Shown here: piece after piece, positions 61,770 through 64,000 of the stretch
How the letters are laid out: each line of letters begins with the position of its first letter
Position numbering within the stretch: position 1 is the first letter of the stretch
NCBI GenBank assembly: GCA_963725615.1
Contig: CAVRZO010000001.1
Coordinates: 186,001 to 250,000, forward strand
DNA: 64,000 nucleotides
Origin: JAIQFF01 sp963725615
GTDB lineage: Bacteria; Acidobacteriota; Terriglobia; Terriglobales; Acidobacteriaceae
Reading direction: 5' to 3'
Made by a program: the position numbers and the translations under genes
Notes under the pieces: model-generated
The model's input: only the letters and a program-made list of their open reading frames with translations
Databases searched by the model: none
Told to the model about the DNA's origin: nothing

Positions 61770-61778
61770 ATTATAGCA
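61770..61778 (-). promoter_or_regulatory. Possible extended -10 promoter of hslVU
   Basis: On the minus strand, TGCTATAAT (61778-61770) is a perfect extended -10. It is 15 bp before the ATG, so the leader would be very short. The -35 position falls in the class-B repeat that begins at 61784. Confidence 0.45.
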
Positions 61779-61783
61779 GCGCA

Positions 61784-61907
61784 GACCACGTGGGGACAGC
61801 CGCCCTCGGCTGTCCGGTCGAGCACCGCTCGACACGGCGTTTGCCGGAACCATCCTCGCGGAGCTTCGCTCCGCTGGACAGCCGAGCGCGGCTGTCCCCA
61901 CGTGGTC
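61784..61907. repeat. Class-B four-hairpin inverted repeat
   Basis: GACCACGTGGGGACAGCCGC ... and complement ending GGCTGTCCCCACGTGGTC. Inner hairpins are GGTCGAGCACCGCTCGAC and GCGGAGCTTCGCTCCGC. It lies between the EamA gene 3' end and the hslV promoter. Confidence 0.9.
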
Positions 61908-61909
61908 AA

Positions 61910-62758
61910 TCATTGCAGCGCAATTAATGGCACCGCCAGCAGGGCGGCGAAGATGCCTACCGTCTTCCAGCGGGTGAAGTGTTCGTGCAGAACCACTCGC
62001 GCCAGCACAACCGTGATCACAGGATAAAGAGAACTCAGCACGACCGCCGTATCCAGGCGGCCGGTCTGTTCGGCGCGGATGAAGAGTGCGGTGCCGCTGA
62101 CGTCGAGGCCTCCGGCGAAGAGGGCGAGGGCGGCGCCGGCCGGTTGCAGGCTGCCGCGACCGCGGCGAAACAATACGATCACGGCCACAATCACCAGGGA
62201 CGCTACGCGTGAATGCACCGCCGACCATAGGGCGGAACTGTCGCCGGCCCGGTCGATGCAAATGAAGAATCCGGCAAAGCCGACTCCTGCCAAAGCGGCC
62301 ATGGAAATGCCTGCGTAACTTCGGGCCGAGCCGTCGGGACGGGAGATGAGCCAGATGCCCATGCCGGCGAGCAGGAATCCGGCGATGGAGAATGCTCCCG
62401 GCAGTCCCTGCGTGATCATCGCGAATGCGGCTGGGATCGCCGCTCCTAGAACCGCCGCGACCGGCGCGGTGATGCCCATATCTCCACTGGCGAGGGTGCG
62501 ATAGAAAATTGCTAACGCCGTCCCGCCCAACGCGCCCGCGAGCAGCGCCCAGTGTCGGCTCGACGCCGAGGCATGCGGAGCGCGGGTAAGCAATGCGAGC
62601 GTGAGCATGAGCACGAAGCCGCCGGCATGCGACAGCAGGGTGATGATAAAGGCGTCAGAGCGCTTCGAGGCGTAGCCACCGGTAAAGTCGCTGGTGCCCC
62701 AGCACAGCACCGCCGCCAGGCTGAAGCCGACGGGGACAAGTTGTTCCGCGGAGACCAA
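61910..62758 (-). CDS. EamA-family (DMT) transporter
   Basis: A 282-aa protein with ten TM helices in two EamA halves: SLAAVLCWGTSDFTGGYASK opens the first, and TAVVLSSLYPVITVVLARVV with HEHFTRWKTVGIFAALLAVP closes the second. It probably exports small metabolites; the substrate is unknown. The TTG start is supported by AAGGAG nine bases upstream. Confidence 0.88.
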   Translation of the reverse strand: MVSAEQLVPVGFSLAAVLCWGTSDFTGGYASKRSDAFIITLLSHAGGFVLMLTLALLTRAPHASASSRHWALLAGALGGTALAIFYRTLASGDMGITAPVAAVLGAAIPAAFAMITQGLPGAFSIAGFLLAGMGIWLISRPDGSARSYAGISMAALAGVGFAGFFICIDRAGDSSALWSAVHSRVASLVIVAVIVLFRRGRGSLQPAGAALALFAGGLDVSGTALFIRAEQTGRLDTAVVLSSLYPVITVVLARVVLHEHFTRWKTVGIFAALLAVPLIALQ

Positions 62759-62816
62759 TCCAAATTTCTCCTTCTGCTTTTCGTCCGGAGGACGAGAGTA
62801 GCACGCGATAAGACTT

Positions 62817-62891
62817 GTGGCGCGGCCGCCCTCGCCCGCGAGCTTCCGAGCTTGACGTCAAGAGCCGCGGGCGAGTCGCCCGCGACCACAC
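62817..62891. repeat. REPIN-like inverted repeat (class A) upstream of the right-edge kinase
   Basis: GTGGCGCGGCCGCCCTCGCC ... and complement-like right arm ending CGCCCGCGACCACAC. The spacer has GACGTCAAGAGCC. It lies 15 bp before the -35 of the kinase promoter. Confidence 0.85.
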
Positions 62892-62906
62892 AAACATCAA
62901 CCCAAA

Positions 62907-62936
62907 TTGACTTGCCGAAGCTCTGCGGCCTAACAT
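62907..62936 (+). promoter_or_regulatory. Sigma-70-type promoter of the right-edge kinase
   Basis: TTGACT (62907-62912), an 18-bp spacer and TAACAT (62931-62936), with the same TTGACTTGC and CCTAACATG context as at 2416 and 5149. The leader is about 8 nt. Confidence 0.65.
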
Positions 62937-62949
62937 GACCAACCAGTAA

Positions 62950-64000
62950 ATGATCGGCCAAACCATATCGCATTACCGCATCGTGCAGAAACTGGGCGGC
63001 GGCGGTATGGGTGTGGTGTACGAGGCGGAGGATTTGCGCCTGGGCAGGCGCGTGGCCTTGAAGTTTCTGCCGGATGAACTGGCGCAGGACCCGCAGGCAC
63101 TCGAGCGGTTCCGTCGCGAAGCGCGGGCTGCGTCTGCGCTCAACCATCCCAATATCTGCACCATCTACGACATTGGCGAAGACGAGAACCGCCAGTACAT
63201 GGTGATGGAATATCTCGACGGAACTACCCTGAAGTATCGCATCGAAGGGAAGCCGCTGTCGGTGGAACGGTTAGTCGACTTCGGGGCGCAGATCGCCGAC
63301 GCGCTGGATGTGGCGCACACTGCGGGCATTGTCCATCGCGATCTGAAGCCGGCGAATTTGTTTCTCACCAAGCGCGGGCAGGCCAAGATTCTCGATTTCG
63401 GTTTGGCTAAAGTGTCGGGACGGCCAATGCCCGACCTGGAGCCAGCGGGCGGGTCGTTCGCGACGGCGGCCGTGGATGCGGCGCATCTCACCAGCCCCGG
63501 CAGCACGGTAGGGACTGTCGCCTACATGTCTCCGGAGCAGGCGCGGGGGGAGGAACTCGACTCTCGCACCGACCTGTTTTCATTCGGCGCAGTGCTCTAC
63601 GAGATGTCCACGGGGCGGCAGCCTTTCATCGGAAACACTTCGGCGGTAATCTTCGACGCCATCCTGAATCGCGCGCCTACCGCGCCGGTCCGGCTGAATC
63701 CTTCTTTGCCGTCGGAACTGGAACGCATCATCAATAAAGCTTTGGAAAAAGACCGCGATCTGCGCTACCAGGTCGCATCAGAAATGCGCGGCGACTTGAA
63801 GCGGCTGAAGCGTGAGCTCGATTCGGGGAGGAATTCGTCGGTGAGCGTGGCTACACCGGTGGACTCGGCGCCTTCGGCGGCATCCGCGGTTGGGGGGCCG
63901 CCGCCCTCGGCTCCCGCGATGCAACCGTCGTCAGCGATCTCGGGACCGTCTTCATCCCCTGCATCTGCGATCCCGACGAGCCCAGGCAGAAGGCGGTGGT
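62950..64000 (+). CDS. Ser/Thr protein kinase, C-terminus cut by window edge
   Basis: About 350 codons are visible, and the frame is open at the edge. MIGQTISHYRIVQKLGGGGM, VALKFLPDELAQDPQALERF, HRDLKPANLF, DFGLAKVSG and GTVAYMSPEQARGEE form a complete kinase domain (about 10-275). A Pro/Ala/Ser-rich linker follows, ending near SPGRRRW, where a TM helix is expected next. It is close in sequence to the left-edge and propeller kinases, so the three are paralogues. The sensor part lies beyond the window. Confidence 0.92.
   Translation, partial: MIGQTISHYRIVQKLGGGGMGVVYEAEDLRLGRRVALKFLPDELAQDPQALERFRREARAASALNHPNICTIYDIGEDENRQYMVMEYLDGTTLKYRIEGKPLSVERLVDFGAQIADALDVAHTAGIVHRDLKPANLFLTKRGQAKILDFGLAKVSGRPMPDLEPAGGSFATAAVDAAHLTSPGSTVGTVAYMSPEQARGEELDSRTDLFSFGAVLYEMSTGRQPFIGNTSAVIFDAILNRAPTAPVRLNPSLPSELERIINKALEKDRDLRYQVASEMRGDLKRLKRELDSGRNSSVSVATPVDSAPSAASAVGGPPPSAPAMQPSSAISGPSSSPASAIPTSPGRRRW

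Overview
The window reads as chromosomal DNA of a GC-rich, mesophilic-type bacterium, most likely an Acidobacteriota of the Terriglobia (Koribacter/Sulfotelmatobacter-like). This placement is inferred from remembered protein resemblance, not from a search. Supporting signs are several Ser/Thr kinases with C-terminal sensor regions, an RpoB with an extra zinc-ribbon insert, secreted carboxypeptidase-regulatory proteins and very many palindromic intergenic repeats. There is no rRNA operon, prophage, insertion sequence or CRISPR array.

Layout. (1) 1-5.4 kb: a TPR-bearing Ser/Thr kinase cut by the left edge, an OpgC-like membrane protein, a Tat-exported enolase-superfamily enzyme and a small zinc protein. 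(2) 5.8-21.7 kb: the classical translation/transcription cluster: tRNA-Thr(TGT), Tyr(GTA), Thr(GGT), Gly(TCC), tuf, rpmG, tRNA-Trp, secE, nusG, rplK, rplA, rplJ, rplL, rpoB, rpoC. Two small unknown ORFs sit among the tRNAs, and nearly every gap between genes holds a palindromic element. (3) 21.8-36.5 kb: housekeeping and envelope genes: YihY, pyruvate kinase, alpha/beta hydrolase, rhomboid protease, M28 peptidase, a LysW-like zinc protein, a GIDE-like membrane protein next to lemA, rpsA, a HIT protein, ligA and a GNAT. (4) 36.6-43 kb: TPR protein, lipid kinase, membrane hydrolase, two membrane proteins, and a DinB gene broken by a frameshift. (5) 43.1-49.3 kb: molybdenum-cofactor genes (moaB/mog, moaC, moeA) with an embedded response regulator, then a periplasmic binding-like protein, PilZ, and msrP-msrQ, whose reductase needs molybdopterin. 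(6) 49.4-64 kb: a lipoprotein, a degenerate receiver, a second Ser/Thr kinase with a beta-propeller sensor, an FAH-family enzyme, an Fn3 lipoprotein, a class-III aminotransferase, hslV-hslU, an EamA transporter and a third Ser/Thr kinase cut by the right edge.

What stands out most is a dense set of intergenic inverted-repeat elements. One class is REPIN-like: two copies of a GC palindrome facing each other across a spacer rich in GTCAA words. A second class is a nested composite of four or more hairpins, about 120-210 bp long. Single units occur inside moeA (in frame) and across the end of the lipid-kinase gene (supplying its stop). A second shared signal is a nearly identical promoter (TTGACT, 17-18 bp, TAACAT/TAATAT) in front of all three kinases and the enolase-superfamily gene.
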